From Saccharothrix australiensis (GTDB lineage Bacteria; Actinomycetota; Actinomycetes; Mycobacteriales; Pseudonocardiaceae), in contig NZ_RBXO01000001.1 of NCBI RefSeq assembly GCF_003634935.1, positions 6,225,501 through 6,289,500 of the forward strand: DNA of 64,000 bases, read 5' to 3'. The position numbers and the translations under genes were made by a program. Below are positions 48,408 through 59,422 of the stretch, in pieces. A model generated the notes under the pieces. The model was given only the letters and a program-made list of their open reading frames with translations. It was not told the DNA's origin and did not search any database. Position 1 is the stretch's first letter. Each line of letters begins with the position of its first letter.

Positions 48408-48908
48408 TCAAACAGCCCTGGCGGCGCGGCCCGAGTAGGTCAGCGGGAACACCGAGTCCTGGCACGCGTCGGGCACGTCGTGCGCGATCTGCACGACCAT
48501 CTCCACCTCGACCGCGCCGGACGGCGGGATCGTGACCGGTTCCGCCATCGGCACCACGGTCAGCACGCCCGCCGGGCAGCCCGGCACCCGGTTGTGCGCC
48601 GCGTCCAGCGGCTGGCCGGGCACGGCCTGGAGCGTCAGCACCACGATGTCGACGCTGTTCGGGTTGGACAGCCGGACCAGCCGGGAACCCTCGCTGCCGG
48701 GCGCCAGCTCCACCGGCCCGCCGGAGACGTCGTCGATCCCGAACGGCTGGAGGTCGGCGACGCCCGCCTCCCCGTTGCTCACCGCGTACGCCATCGCGGG
48801 CAGCTCGGGCTCGGGCCAGGTCAGGTGCATGGCGGCCACCACGGCGGCCCCGACGCCCAGGATGGTCATGGCGACGGCGACTTCCATCCGTGGTCCCAAG
48901 CTACGCAT
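48408..48908 (-). CDS. Hypothetical membrane-anchored secreted protein
   Basis: A 166-residue protein with one N-terminal hydrophobic helix (about 9-27, VAVAMTILGVGAAVVAAM) and an extracytoplasmic beta-rich domain. Two cysteines (VPGCPAG and PDACQDS) are spaced to form a disulfide outside the cell. No family was recognised. ATG at 48906-48908 is used; the ATG seven codons later also gives a good anchor. It stands alone between argC and pheT. Confidence 0.65.
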   Translation of the reverse strand: MRSLGPRMEVAVAMTILGVGAAVVAAMHLTWPEPELPAMAYAVSNGEAGVADLQPFGIDDVSGGPVELAPGSEGSRLVRLSNPNSVDIVVLTLQAVPGQPLDAAHNRVPGCPAGVLTVVPMAEPVTIPPSGAVEVEMVVQIAHDVPDACQDSVFPLTYSGRAARAV

Positions 48909-49176
48909 GAGGCAACCTCACTACGATTGCTGCATCAGGCGGTGGGTTCGCCGCTAGCTCCCCGTCGGACCGGCGACCAGACTCGCCCGGCGGTTCATCG
49001 CTTCGCCCCTCGGCCCAGCGGGCCGCGAAGCCAATCTTGGAGAACGTTCAACCTCGGCGCAAGAACCAAGCAGGCCCGGAAAGACAGGTACAAAGACCCC
49101 TTGACAGGTCACGGTGAGTGCCCTGAACTGCGCGTTCTCCTCGTGTCGGCCACCGAGTGGTTCACCCGGCCGGACG
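48909..49176. other. Gap between hypothetical gene and pheT terminator
   Basis: No gene, RNA or clear promoter is supported. It must carry the promoter of the leftward hypothetical gene. Confidence 0.4.
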
Positions 49177-49210
49177 AGTTCCGGGCCCGCACCAGTGCGG
49201 ACCCGGAACT
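49177..49210 (-). terminator. pheST terminator
   Basis: A 15-bp stem with one mismatch (49177-49191 with 49196-49210) and loop CCAG, 5 bp beyond the pheT stop. Confidence 0.8.
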
Positions 49211-49215
49211 GTGCG

Positions 49216-51693
49216 TCAGCTTCTCAGCGCCGCGCCGAACCGCTCGGCCGCCTCGGCGACGGCGGCGTCGCGGGCCGCGGCGGCCTCCTCGACGGTCAGC
49301 GTCCGGTCGGGCGCGCGGAACCGCAGCGCGTACGCGAGCGACCGCTTGCCCGGACCGACCTGGTCGCCGGCGTACACGTCGAACAGCCGCAGGTCCTCCA
49401 GCAGCGCGCCGCCGCCGGCGCGGAGCGCGCGCGCCACCTGCTCGGCGGGCACGTCCGCGTCGACCACCACGGCCACGTCCAGCAGCACCGGCGGGTACGC
49501 CGAGATGACCGGCGCGGGCCGGTGGTCCTCCAGCGGCAGGGCGTCCAGGTCCAGCTCGAACGCCACCGCGCGCGGCGGCAGGCCCAGCGCCTCCACGACC
49601 TTCGGGTGCAGCTCGCCCGCGTGGCCCACCGGCCAGTCGCCGACCCGCAGCTCGGCGCACCGGCCGGGGTGCCACGGCGCGAGCGAGGACGCCCGCGCGG
49701 ACAGCTCCACGCCGTACGCCTGGCCGACCAGCCGCGCGGCCTGCACCGCGTCCGCCCAGTCCGCCGCGCGGCCCTTGCCCCACCAGCCCGCCTGCTCCCG
49801 CAGGCCGCTCAGCACGCCCGCCACGTGCAGGGGCTGCCGCGGCGACGCCGCCAGCAGCGCCGCCACCTGCTCGTCGGACGGCCGCGCGCCCACGCCCACC
49901 GCGGGCACCGGCACGGGCTCCGCGCGCGGCAGCGTCACCTGCGCCACCGCGTACAGGGCGACGTCCTTCGCGCCGCGCGCCAGGTTGCGCTGCAACGTGT
50001 CCAGCAGCACCGGCACCAGCGTGGTCGCCAGCGCGTGCTTGTCCGCCTCCAGCGGGTTGAGCACGCTCAGCGTGCGCCGCCGCACGTCGTCCGCGGGCAG
50101 CCCCAGCGCGTCGAACACGGCGGGCGACAGGAACGGGAACGGCTTGACCTCGACGAAACCGTGCTCGGCCAGGGCGCGCGACACGGTCCGCACCCGCCGC
50201 TGCCGCTCGGTCAGGCCGCGCCCGGCGGGCGCGGGCGGCAGCGTGGACGGGATCGTGTCGTAGCCCTCCAGCCGCAGCACCTCCTCCACCAGGTCGGCGG
50301 GCTGCGTCAGGTCGGCACGCCACGTCGGCGGCACGGCGGTGACCATCGTCGCGCCGTCGTCGCCCGTGGTGACCTCCACGTGGCAGCCGATCTGGCCGAG
50401 CCGCCGGGCCGTGACGCCGCGCGCGTACCGCACGCCGGCCACCCGGTCGGGCAGGTCGATCGGCATCGTCACCGGCGCGGGCGACGCGGGCGCGCCCACG
50501 TCGGTGCGGCCGGGCTGGATCGAGCCCTCGCCGAACAGGTGCAGCAGCCGGGCCGCGCGCTCCAGCGCGACCGGCGCCAGCGCCGGGTCGACGGTGCGCT
50601 CGAACCGCTTCGCCGCCTCCGAGGGCAGCTTGTGCCGCCGCACGGTCCGCGCGATGGACCTCGGCTCCCAGTTCGCGGCCTCCAGCAGGATGTCCGTGCT
50701 GGTGTCGCGGACCTCGGTGGACGCGCCGCCCATCACGCCGGCCAGCGACACCACGCCGCTGTCGTCGGCGATCACGATGTCGTCGGGGTCCAGCGCCCGC
50801 ACCGCCTCGTCCAGCGTGGTCAGCTTCTCGCCCGCGACGGCCCGCCGCACCACCAGGCCGCCCCGGACGGCGGACGCGTCGAACGCGTGCAGCGGCTGGC
50901 CCAGCTCCAGCATCACGTAGTTGGTGACGTCGACCGGCAGCGAGATGGACCGGATGCCCGCGAGCATCAGCCGCCGCCGCATCCACCACGGGGTGGGCGC
51001 GGTCGGGTCGACACCGGTCACCCGGCGCGCCACGAACCGCGAGCAGGCCACCGGGTCCTCGACGCGCACCGGCAGCACGTCGCCCTCGCCCTCGGGCACC
51101 TCGGCCAGGCCGGGGTCGCCGAACGGCACGTCGAACGCGCACGCGATCTCCCGCGCCAGGCCGCGCACGGAGAACGCGTAGCCGCGGTCCGGGGTGGGCG
51201 CGACCTCGATCACCGTGTCGCCCAGGCCCAGCACCTCCGCCGCGTCGTCGCCGGGCTGCGCGGTGCCGCTGGGCAGCACCAGGATGCCCGCGTGGTCGTC
51301 GCCCAGGCCCAGCTCGCGGGCCGAGCAGATCATGCCCTGGCTGACGCGGCCGTAGGTCTTGCGCTCGGCGATGGCGAAGTCGCCGGGCAGCACCGCTCCG
51401 GGCAGCGCCACCACGACCGTGTCACCCTCGACGAAGTTCGTCGCGCCGCAGATGATGCCGTTGACCTGGTCGGGACCGACCTCGACCCGGCAGTGCCGGA
51501 TGGGCTTCTTGAACTCGGTCAGCTCCTCGATCTCCACCACGCGGCCCGCCACGAGCGGCCCGGTGACGGGGCCGAGCCGGTGGACGTCCTCCACCTCGAC
51601 GCCGATCCGCACGAACGCCTCGGCGATCTGCTCGGGCGTCGGCGGCTCCGGGAACTCCAGGTGCTCGACCAGCCAGGTAACCGGGATACGCAC
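49216..51693 (-). CDS. pheT: Phenylalanyl-tRNA synthetase beta subunit
   Basis: An 825-residue beta subunit. In order: the N-terminal tRNA-binding OB fold (VVEIEELTEFKKPIRHCRVEVG, about 40-150), B3/B4 editing domain (SRFVARRVTGVD..., LPVDVTNYVMLELGQPLHAFD), B5 (ARGVTARRLGQIGC), the catalytic-like core, and the C-terminal FDX-ACB anticodon-binding domain (SAYPPVLLDVAVVVDADVPAEQV). Length is normal. GTG at 51691-51693 starts 3 bp after pheS. Confidence 0.96.
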   Translation of the reverse strand: MRIPVTWLVEHLEFPEPPTPEQIAEAFVRIGVEVEDVHRLGPVTGPLVAGRVVEIEELTEFKKPIRHCRVEVGPDQVNGIICGATNFVEGDTVVVALPGAVLPGDFAIAERKTYGRVSQGMICSARELGLGDDHAGILVLPSGTAQPGDDAAEVLGLGDTVIEVAPTPDRGYAFSVRGLAREIACAFDVPFGDPGLAEVPEGEGDVLPVRVEDPVACSRFVARRVTGVDPTAPTPWWMRRRLMLAGIRSISLPVDVTNYVMLELGQPLHAFDASAVRGGLVVRRAVAGEKLTTLDEAVRALDPDDIVIADDSGVVSLAGVMGGASTEVRDTSTDILLEAANWEPRSIARTVRRHKLPSEAAKRFERTVDPALAPVALERAARLLHLFGEGSIQPGRTDVGAPASPAPVTMPIDLPDRVAGVRYARGVTARRLGQIGCHVEVTTGDDGATMVTAVPPTWRADLTQPADLVEEVLRLEGYDTIPSTLPPAPAGRGLTERQRRVRTVSRALAEHGFVEVKPFPFLSPAVFDALGLPADDVRRRTLSVLNPLEADKHALATTLVPVLLDTLQRNLARGAKDVALYAVAQVTLPRAEPVPVPAVGVGARPSDEQVAALLAASPRQPLHVAGVLSGLREQAGWWGKGRAADWADAVQAARLVGQAYGVELSARASSLAPWHPGRCAELRVGDWPVGHAGELHPKVVEALGLPPRAVAFELDLDALPLEDHRPAPVISAYPPVLLDVAVVVDADVPAEQVARALRAGGGALLEDLRLFDVYAGDQVGPGKRSLAYALRFRAPDRTLTVEEAAAARDAAVAEAAERFGAALRS

Positions 51694-51696
51694 CGG

Positions 51697-53122
<1,426 letters not shown>

Positions 53123-54889
53123 ATGCCACACACCTTCGGCGTCGACCTGCGCGGGATCATCGACCTGCTCAGCCACCACCTCTACAGCAGCCCCCGCGTG
53201 TACGCGCGCGAGCTGCTGCAGAACGCGGTGGACGCGATCACCGCCCGCCGCGCGCTCCAGCCGGACGCGCCGGGCGAGGTGGCGATCGAGCCGATCGAGC
53301 CCGGCGCGTCCGGCGCCCTCCGCATCACCGACACCGGCATCGGCCTGACCGAGCGCGAGGTGCACGACCTGCTGTCCACGCTCGGGCGCACGTCCAAGCG
53401 CGACGAGCTGGGCTTCGCCCGCCAGGGCTTCCTCGGCCAGTTCGGCGTGGGCCTGCTGTCGGCGTTCCTGGTCGCCGAGCGCGTCCGGCTCGTGTCGCGG
53501 TCCGCGCGGGGCGGCCCCGCCGTGCGGTGGACGGCGGACGCGACGGGCGAGTACGAGGTGGAGGTCCTCGACGACGCGGCGGGCGCGGGCGTCCCGGTGG
53601 GCACGACCATCGAGCTGGCGCCCCGCCGCGACGCGGAGCACTGGCTGGAGCGCGACGTGGTGCGCGCGCTCGTGGTCGAGTACGGCGAGCTGCTGCCGGT
53701 GCGGGTGGCGGTCGCGGGCGAGGTGGTGACCGCCGACGCGCCGCCGTGGGCGGAGGACGCGCTGGGCTACGGCGAGCGGGTGCTGGGCGTGCGGCCGTTC
53801 GACGCGATCCCGGTCGAGGTGCCCGCGGTGGGGCTGACGGGCGTGGCGTACGTGCTGCCGGGCGGCGTGCACCCCGGCGCGCGGCAGTCGCACCGCGTGT
53901 ACCTGAAGCGGATGCTCGTCGGCGACGCCATCGAGGGGCTGCTGCCGGAGTGGGCGTACTTCGTCCGGTGCGTGGTCGACTCGTCGGCGCTGCGGCCGAC
54001 GGCGAGCCGCGAGTCGCTGTACCAGGACGAGACGCTGCTGGCGGTGCGCGAGGAGCTGGGCAGGCAGGTCCGCGACTGGCTGGTGCGGCTGGACGCGACG
54101 AGCCCCGACCGCACGGCGGCCCTGCTGGACGCGCACCACCTGGGCATCAAGTCGCTGGCCAGGGTCGACGACGAGATGCTCCGCCTGGTCGAGCGGTGGC
54201 TGCCGTTCGAGACCACCGACGGCGGGCAGTCGCTGCGCCAGTTCCGGCGCAGGCACGGCGCGGTCGCGTACGTGGCCGACGTCGACGAGTTCCGCCAGCT
54301 CGCGCCGGTCGCGCACGCGCAGGGGATGGGCCTGCTCAACGCGGGCTACGCCTACGACGCGGAGATCATGGACCGGCTGGTGGCGCTGGACGGCCCGGCG
54401 GCGGCCCGCCGCGTGGCGCCGACCGAGGTGCTGGCCGCGCTGGGCGACCCGGAGCCCGCCGTCGAGCAGGCGCTGCGCGACCGGCTCCGGTTGGCCGCGG
54501 ACGTGCTGGAGCGGCACGACTGCGAGGCCGTGCCGCGCGACTTCGACCCTGGCTCGCTGCCCGCGCTGCTGGTGACGAACGTGGAGGGCGAGCGCAGGCG
54601 CGACGCCGAGCAGGTCGGCGAGCAGGCCGACCCGCTGTGGGCGGAGCTGCTGGGCAGTCTGGTGTCGGACGGGTCGGGCGCGGCGCAGCGGCTGGTGCTC
54701 AACTGCCGCAACCCGCTGGTGCGGCGGCTGGCAGGGCTGGACGACCCGGCGCTGGTGGAGCTGACCGTGGAGTCGCTGTACGTGCACGCCCTGCTCCAGG
54801 CGCGGCGGCCGATGCGCCCGAAGGACACCGCCGCGTTGAACCGCTCGTACCTGGAACTGCTGGACCGCGCCGTCGGAGGGCACGCGTGA
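53123..54889 (+). CDS. Divergent Hsp90 (HtpG-like) chaperone
   Basis: A 588-residue GHKL ATPase of the Hsp90 family, about 40 residues shorter than HtpG. The ATP-binding motifs are ELLQNAVDA, TDTGIGLT and GQFGVGLLSAFL in the first ~125 residues; the catalytic-loop Arg region (RPTASRESLYQDE) lies near 295. The C-terminal dimerisation part is present (RLVLNCRNPLVRRLAG, then LYVHALLQARRPM). It belongs to an actinobacterial branch apart from classical HtpG. ATG at 53123 has GAGGTG about 11 nt upstream. The stop overlaps the next gene (GTGA), a TPR protein. Confidence 0.88.
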   Translation: MPHTFGVDLRGIIDLLSHHLYSSPRVYARELLQNAVDAITARRALQPDAPGEVAIEPIEPGASGALRITDTGIGLTEREVHDLLSTLGRTSKRDELGFARQGFLGQFGVGLLSAFLVAERVRLVSRSARGGPAVRWTADATGEYEVEVLDDAAGAGVPVGTTIELAPRRDAEHWLERDVVRALVVEYGELLPVRVAVAGEVVTADAPPWAEDALGYGERVLGVRPFDAIPVEVPAVGLTGVAYVLPGGVHPGARQSHRVYLKRMLVGDAIEGLLPEWAYFVRCVVDSSALRPTASRESLYQDETLLAVREELGRQVRDWLVRLDATSPDRTAALLDAHHLGIKSLARVDDEMLRLVERWLPFETTDGGQSLRQFRRRHGAVAYVADVDEFRQLAPVAHAQGMGLLNAGYAYDAEIMDRLVALDGPAAARRVAPTEVLAALGDPEPAVEQALRDRLRLAADVLERHDCEAVPRDFDPGSLPALLVTNVEGERRRDAEQVGEQADPLWAELLGSLVSDGSGAAQRLVLNCRNPLVRRLAGLDDPALVELTVESLYVHALLQARRPMRPKDTAALNRSYLELLDRAVGGHA

Positions 54890-57684
54890 GCGAGGAGAAG
54901 ACCGCCGCCGAACAGCAGTTCGTCGAGGCGTACCACCTGCCCGAGGGCACGGCGCGGCACGAGGCGCTGGAGCGCGCGGCCCGCGCCGCCGACGCGGTCG
55001 ACCACCTGCCGCTGGCGGTCAGCTGCCGGATCGCGCTGCTGCGGTCCGCCTACGACCTGGGCCGCTACGACCTGATGCTCGCGCCGTTCGCGTGGTGCGG
55101 CGCGGCGGAGCGGCGCGACCCGTCGGCGTTCGACGAGTGGGAGACGCACAGCTACGACTGGGCGCACAAGTGGATCGTCAGCGGCCTGGTCGCCGACCCG
55201 CGCTTCTCGCTGGCGCAGGTCGAGTCGGTGCTGGAGCAGCTGGCCGACCGCTACCGGCGGCGCGGCTTCTCCCTCCAGCCGGTGCACGGCGCGCGGGCCG
55301 ACCTCGCCGAGCACGTCGGCGACGACGAGGCGTACCGGGAGCACTTCGCGCGGTACCTGGCGGTCGACCGCGGCCCGATGAGCGACTGCGAGGCGTGCGT
55401 GGTCGAGGAGCAGGCCGGGCACCTGATCCGGCAGGGCAGGCACGCCGAGGCCGTCGCGCACGCCGAGCACCAGCTCGACCGGGACACCGGCTGCGCCACC
55501 CAGCCGCAGGGCATCCTGACGACGCTGGCGCCCGCGTTCGTGGCGCTGGGCGAGCTGGACCGGGCGCGGCAGGCGCACACCGCGGCGTACCGGCTGGTCC
55601 GCGACGACCGGTACGGCGGCTACGTCGACGAGCACCTGGTGTTCTGCGCGACGTCGGGGAACGTGCAGCGCGGCGTCGACCTGCTGCGCCGCCAGCTGCA
55701 CCGCGTGCACCACTCCCCCTCGCCCGCGCAGGCGATGCACTTCGCGGCGGGCGGCGCGCTGCTGCTGGGCCGCGTCGACCAGCCGGTCGAGTTCGCCGTG
55801 CCGCGCGACGGGCAGGTCGAGGTGCTGTCCGGGCCGGAGTTGCGGGCGCTGCTGGAGGCGCGGGCGCTGGACCTCGCCGACCGGTTCGACCGGCGCAACG
55901 GCACCGACGCGGTGAGCCGCCGCGTCCGGGCCAGGCTGGCGCTGGCGGACACCGCGCACGTGCCGCTGGCCGTGCCGGTGCCCGCCGCGCCCGCGCCGGA
56001 GCCTGCGGAGGAGCCGGTGGCCGTCGGCGACCCGGTGGAGTTGGCGCGGGAGATGGGCCGGGCGTTCGACGAGGGCGACTTCGTGACCGGCGTCCGGCTG
56101 CTCCGGTCGCTGCCCGCCGACCTCGACCCGCTGCTGCCGGAGGGCCTGGCGGCGGCGGTCGCGGCCCGGCGGGCGCTGGTCGCGCGGCAGGCCAGGCCGC
56201 CGGCCGAGGTGCTGGCCGACCTGGACGCGGCGATCGCGCGGCTGGCCGCGGCGGGCGAGCACGACCTGGCCAACCGGCACCGCTGCCGGGCCGCGGTGAT
56301 GCGCGCCGAGGTGGAGGGCCCGGACGCGGCGGCGGCGCGGGCCCGCGACTGCGTCGCCGAGGCCGACCGGTCCGGCACCCCCTACACCAGGGTGGTGACC
56401 CGGCTGCTGCTGGCCGACCTGCTGGCCGACGTCGACGAGTTCGACGAGCAGGGCGAGCTGGTGCGGTCGGCGCTGGCGGTCGCCGAGGAGGCGGTGCCGG
56501 AGCTGGTGTCGCGCGTGCGCTGCGACCTGGCCCAGCACCGGGCGACGGTCGGCCTGCTCGACGAGGCGGCCGGGCTGGTCGCGGACGTGCTGGCGACGTC
56601 GCCGCCGCCGTCGGTGCGGTTCGACGCGCTGCGGCTGCGGATGAAGATCGAGACCGTGCAGGGCTCGCCGGACGCCCTGGCCACGGCCGCCGAGTTCGTG
56701 GCGGCGTTCAGCGCGCCGCGCGGCCCGTGGACCGCCGAGGCGCACCGGCAGCGGGTGGCGTCGGTCGAGCGGCTCGGTGCGGAGGAGCACCACCTGGACG
56801 AGCTGCGCGCGGCGATCGCGGTCGGCCACGAGCTGGGCGTGCCCGAGGACGTGGCGAAGGCGTGCCACGCGCTGGCGGGCGGCTACCTGAAGTCGGGCCG
56901 GTTCGTGGAGGCCGCCGAGGCGTTGGAGGAGGCGGTCCGCGTCGTCGAGGGGCGCGACGTGGCCTACGACATCGTGGTGCCGGTGCGGTACCGCCTGGCG
57001 CAGGCGTGCTCGCGGCTCGACGAGCACGACGCGGCCCGCCGGCACCTGGAGGTCGCGCTGTCGCTGGTGCCCGCCGACGAGCCGTGGCGGCGGGCGCTGG
57101 TGCTGGACATGCTGGGCGGCGTGCTGCGCCGGTCCGACGAACCGTCGGCCGCGGCGCGGGCGTACGCCGACGCCGCGCGGGCGTGGCAGGAGGTGCCGGA
57201 CGCGGTCGAGGCGGCGGGGTCGTGGGTCGAGTCGGCGGCGGCGCTGCCGCCGGAGGAGCACGACGGGTGCCTGGCGGCGCTGGCGTCGGCGGAAGCACTG
57301 CTGCCGTCGCTGGAGGACGAGGAGCACCGCACCCACCTGGCGGCGCGGGTCGCGGCGATCCGGGCGTTCCTGCACTCGTGCGCCGGTGAGCACGCCGAGG
57401 CGGTGGAGCGCAACGGCGTGGCCGAGGAGCTGGCGGCCCGGCTGGGCGACGTGGACTGGCAGGTGTTCCTGGTCCAGCGCGGCGCGCGGTTCCTGCTGGA
57501 GTCCGGTGACGCGGTGAACGCGGAGGCCGAGGCGCGGCGGGCGGCGGGTCTGGTCACCGACGCCACGCCGCCGCAGATCGTCGGCGACACGGCGGACGTG
57601 CTGGAGCAGGCGCTGCGGGCGCAGGAGAAGCCCGCGACGCGCGATCCGCTGCTGCGGGCGTTGGCGGCGCGGCTGGAGGAGTGA
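54886..57684 (+). CDS. Large TPR-like protein, partner candidate of the Hsp90-like chaperone
   Basis: A 932-residue, Ala/Glu/Arg-rich, all-helical protein without signal or membrane segment. An N-terminal half (1-360) with helical repeats and several Cys/His residues is followed by a Pro/Ala linker (PLAVPVPAAPAPEPAEEP, about 365-382) and a C-terminal half of TPR-like repeats (AVRVVEGRDVAYDIVVPVRYRLAQACSRL, AARAYADAARAW). The start GTG at 54886 is coupled to the chaperone gene. A TPR partner is typical of eukaryotic Hsp90, so a co-chaperone or client-adaptor role is proposed; this is inference. It lacks an obvious EEVD-binding clamp by eye. Confidence 0.85.
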   Translation: MSEEKTAAEQQFVEAYHLPEGTARHEALERAARAADAVDHLPLAVSCRIALLRSAYDLGRYDLMLAPFAWCGAAERRDPSAFDEWETHSYDWAHKWIVSGLVADPRFSLAQVESVLEQLADRYRRRGFSLQPVHGARADLAEHVGDDEAYREHFARYLAVDRGPMSDCEACVVEEQAGHLIRQGRHAEAVAHAEHQLDRDTGCATQPQGILTTLAPAFVALGELDRARQAHTAAYRLVRDDRYGGYVDEHLVFCATSGNVQRGVDLLRRQLHRVHHSPSPAQAMHFAAGGALLLGRVDQPVEFAVPRDGQVEVLSGPELRALLEARALDLADRFDRRNGTDAVSRRVRARLALADTAHVPLAVPVPAAPAPEPAEEPVAVGDPVELAREMGRAFDEGDFVTGVRLLRSLPADLDPLLPEGLAAAVAARRALVARQARPPAEVLADLDAAIARLAAAGEHDLANRHRCRAAVMRAEVEGPDAAAARARDCVAEADRSGTPYTRVVTRLLLADLLADVDEFDEQGELVRSALAVAEEAVPELVSRVRCDLAQHRATVGLLDEAAGLVADVLATSPPPSVRFDALRLRMKIETVQGSPDALATAAEFVAAFSAPRGPWTAEAHRQRVASVERLGAEEHHLDELRAAIAVGHELGVPEDVAKACHALAGGYLKSGRFVEAAEALEEAVRVVEGRDVAYDIVVPVRYRLAQACSRLDEHDAARRHLEVALSLVPADEPWRRALVLDMLGGVLRRSDEPSAAARAYADAARAWQEVPDAVEAAGSWVESAAALPPEEHDGCLAALASAEALLPSLEDEEHRTHLAARVAAIRAFLHSCAGEHAEAVERNGVAEELAARLGDVDWQVFLVQRGARFLLESGDAVNAEAEARRAAGLVTDATPPQIVGDTADVLEQALRAQEKPATRDPLLRALAARLEE

Positions 57685-57801
57685 GCGACCCGACGGGTGA
57701 GCGACCCGAGGAGCGAACAGCCCGAGGGATGAGCGACCCGAGGAGCGAACAGCCCGAGGGTGAGCGGCCCGAGGGTGAGCGGCCCGAGGGTGAGCGGCCC
57801 G
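57681..57801. repeat. Tandem repeats seeded on the TPR stop codon
   Basis: Direct repeats of units beginning TGAGCGACCCGAGG or TGAGCGGCCCGAGG; two ~32-bp copies and then three 15-bp copies, the first containing the gene's own TGA stop (57682-57684). Every copy carries a TGA. Confidence 0.85.
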
Positions 57802-58068
57802 GCACACGCCGTTCGGGCGGCCCGCTGCCGCCGGCCGCGTCCTCGGGCTGCCTCGCCGTCGGGTCCGCTGCCGGTGGTGGCCGCCCGAGAGCGCGGGCGC
57901 ACGGCCCCAGCACCGTGCGTGGGCGAGGAAGCGGGGCACCGAGCGCGGGGACAGGCCGCCGAACAGCGCGGACGCGGGCGGGTCCGTGCACGGCGGCAGT
58001 CGCCGGCGGGAAACCGCCGGGTCGCAGGGGTCGGCCGTTCCGCGCGGTCCGTCAGGGCGCGCGGTCCG
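57802..58068. other. Gap without recognised features
   Basis: GC-rich sequence between the two tandem-repeat arrays. Neither strand shows a convincing gene, RNA or hairpin. Confidence 0.4.
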
Positions 58069-58148
58069 CCAGCCGGACGAACTGGTCAGCCGGACGTGCG
58101 CTCAGCGGGACATGCCCTCAGCCGGACGTGCGCTCAGCCGGACGTGCG
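58069..58148. repeat. 16-bp tandem repeat, five copies, ending inside the methyltransferase stop region
   Basis: Unit CTCAGCCGGACGTGCG: a diverged copy at 58069, then copies at 58085, 58101, 58117 and 58133. The last covers the stop codon (58134-58136) and final codons of the leftward methyltransferase gene, so each unit carries a copy of that TGA. Confidence 0.9.
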
Positions 58149-58970
58149 CTGGGCGCGGGCCGAGGCGTACAGGCACACCGCCGCCGCCGTGGCGAGGTTG
58201 AGGCTTTCCGCACCGCCGTAGATCGGGACCTTCAGGGACGTGTCGAGGGTCGCCAGCACCGCGTCGGGCAGGCCGTGCGCCTCGCTGCCGAACACCCAGG
58301 CGGTGGGCCGTTCCAAGTCGCCGCGCAGGTCGGCGGTCACCAGGTCCTCCTCGGCGTAGCCGTCGGCGGCCACCAGGCGGAGACCGGCGGCGCGGCAGGC
58401 CGCGAAGACCTCGTCGGCCGAGCGGCGGCGCGAGATCGGCAGGTGGAAGACGCTGCCGGTCGACGCCCGGACGCACTTGCCGTTGTGGGGGTCGACGGTG
58501 TCGCCGGCGAAGATCACGGCGTCCGCGCCCGCGGCGTCCGCGACCCGGACGACGGTGCCCGCGTTGCCGGGGTCGGCCACGCCGTGCAGCACCGCGACCA
58601 GGCGTGCGCCGGTCAGCGACAGCGGCACGTCGACCAGGTCGCAGACGGCGACGACGCCCTGCGGCGTCACGGTTTCCGACAGCCCGGCGGCGGCCTTGTC
58701 GGTGACGCGGCTCACCGGCACGCCCGCGTCGACGGCGGTGCGCACCAGGTCGGGGTTGCGGTCGGCGGCGGTCGACGTGACGAACAGCTCGTGCACCGCG
58801 CCCCGTCCGGTGGCCGCCCAGGCCAGTGCCTCCCGCACCGCCTGCGCGCCCTCGGCGAGGAAGCGCCCGGCGCGGTCGCGGCCGGAGCGCCTGGTCAGGT
58901 GCCGAGCGGCAACGACCCGAGGAGTCCGTTCGGTGAACGGAGCGTCCTCGGGTCGTGGTGCGACGCTCAG
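58134..58970 (-). CDS. TrmH/SpoU-family rRNA 2'-O-methyltransferase
   Basis: A ~278-residue SPOUT methyltransferase. Motif 1 ([22 protein letters not shown]), motif 2 ([15 protein letters not shown]) and motif 3 ([20 protein letters not shown]), which form the SAM-binding knot, are intact; the N-terminal substrate-binding domain ([14 protein letters not shown]) is of the 23S rRNA methylase type. No ATG, GTG or TTG lies in frame between the rplT coding region and the conserved N-terminus; the CTG at 58968-58970, overlapping the rplT stop (CTGA), is proposed as start with low certainty. Confidence 0.88.
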   Translation of the reverse strand: MSVAPRPEDAPFTERTPRVVAARHLTRRSGRDRAGRFLAEGAQAVREALAWAATGRGAVHELFVTSTAADRNPDLVRTAVDAGVPVSRVTDKAAAGLSETVTPQGVVAVCDLVDVPLSLTGARLVAVLHGVADPGNAGTVVRVADAAGADAVIFAGDTVDPHNGKCVRASTGSVFHLPISRRRSADEVFAACRAAGLRLVAADGYAEEDLVTADLRGDLERPTAWVFGSEAHGLPDAVLATLDTSLKVPIYGGAESLNLATAAAVCLYASARAQRTSG

Positions 58971-59356
58971 GCGTTGTCCCCGGCGGGCGCGTTCACGTCG
59001 GCGGGCAGCGCGGCCTTCGCCAGTTCCACCAGCGCGGTGAAGGCGCCGGGGTCGTTGACGGCCAGCTCGGCCAGGATCTTGCGGTCGACCTCGATCTCGG
59101 CGAGGCGCAGGCCCTGGATGAAGCGGTTGTACGTCATGCCGTTGGCGCGGACACCGGCGTTGATGCGCTGGATCCACAGCTTCCGGAAGTCGCCCTTGCG
59201 CGCGCGGCGGTCGCGGTACGCGTAGTTGAGCGAGTGGAGCACCTGCTCCTTGGCCTTGCGGTACAGCCTCGAACGCTGGCCGCGGTAGCCGCTGGCGAGC
59301 TCAAGGGTGGTACGGCGCTTCTTCTGGGCGTTCACGGCCCTTTTGACGCGTGCCAC
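58967..59356 (-). CDS. rplT: 50S ribosomal protein L20
   Basis: A 129-residue L20 with the conserved basic N-terminus ([34 protein letters not shown]) and the C-terminal globular domain ([23 protein letters not shown]). An acidic Ala-rich tail of ~10 residues ([13 protein letters not shown]) is typical of actinobacteria. Start GTG 59354-59356. L20 is an assembly protein of the large subunit and in other bacteria can repress its own operon. Confidence 0.97.
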   Translation of the reverse strand: MARVKRAVNAQKKRRTTLELASGYRGQRSRLYRKAKEQVLHSLNYAYRDRRARKGDFRKLWIQRINAGVRANGMTYNRFIQGLRLAEIEVDRKILAELAVNDPGAFTALVELAKAALPADVNAPAGDNA

Positions 59357-59422
59357 GGGTCCATCCTGTCGATCTCGTGGGGCCGGTCAGGGCCCCGGGT
59401 GTTCATGGGGGAGTGGAGAAGC

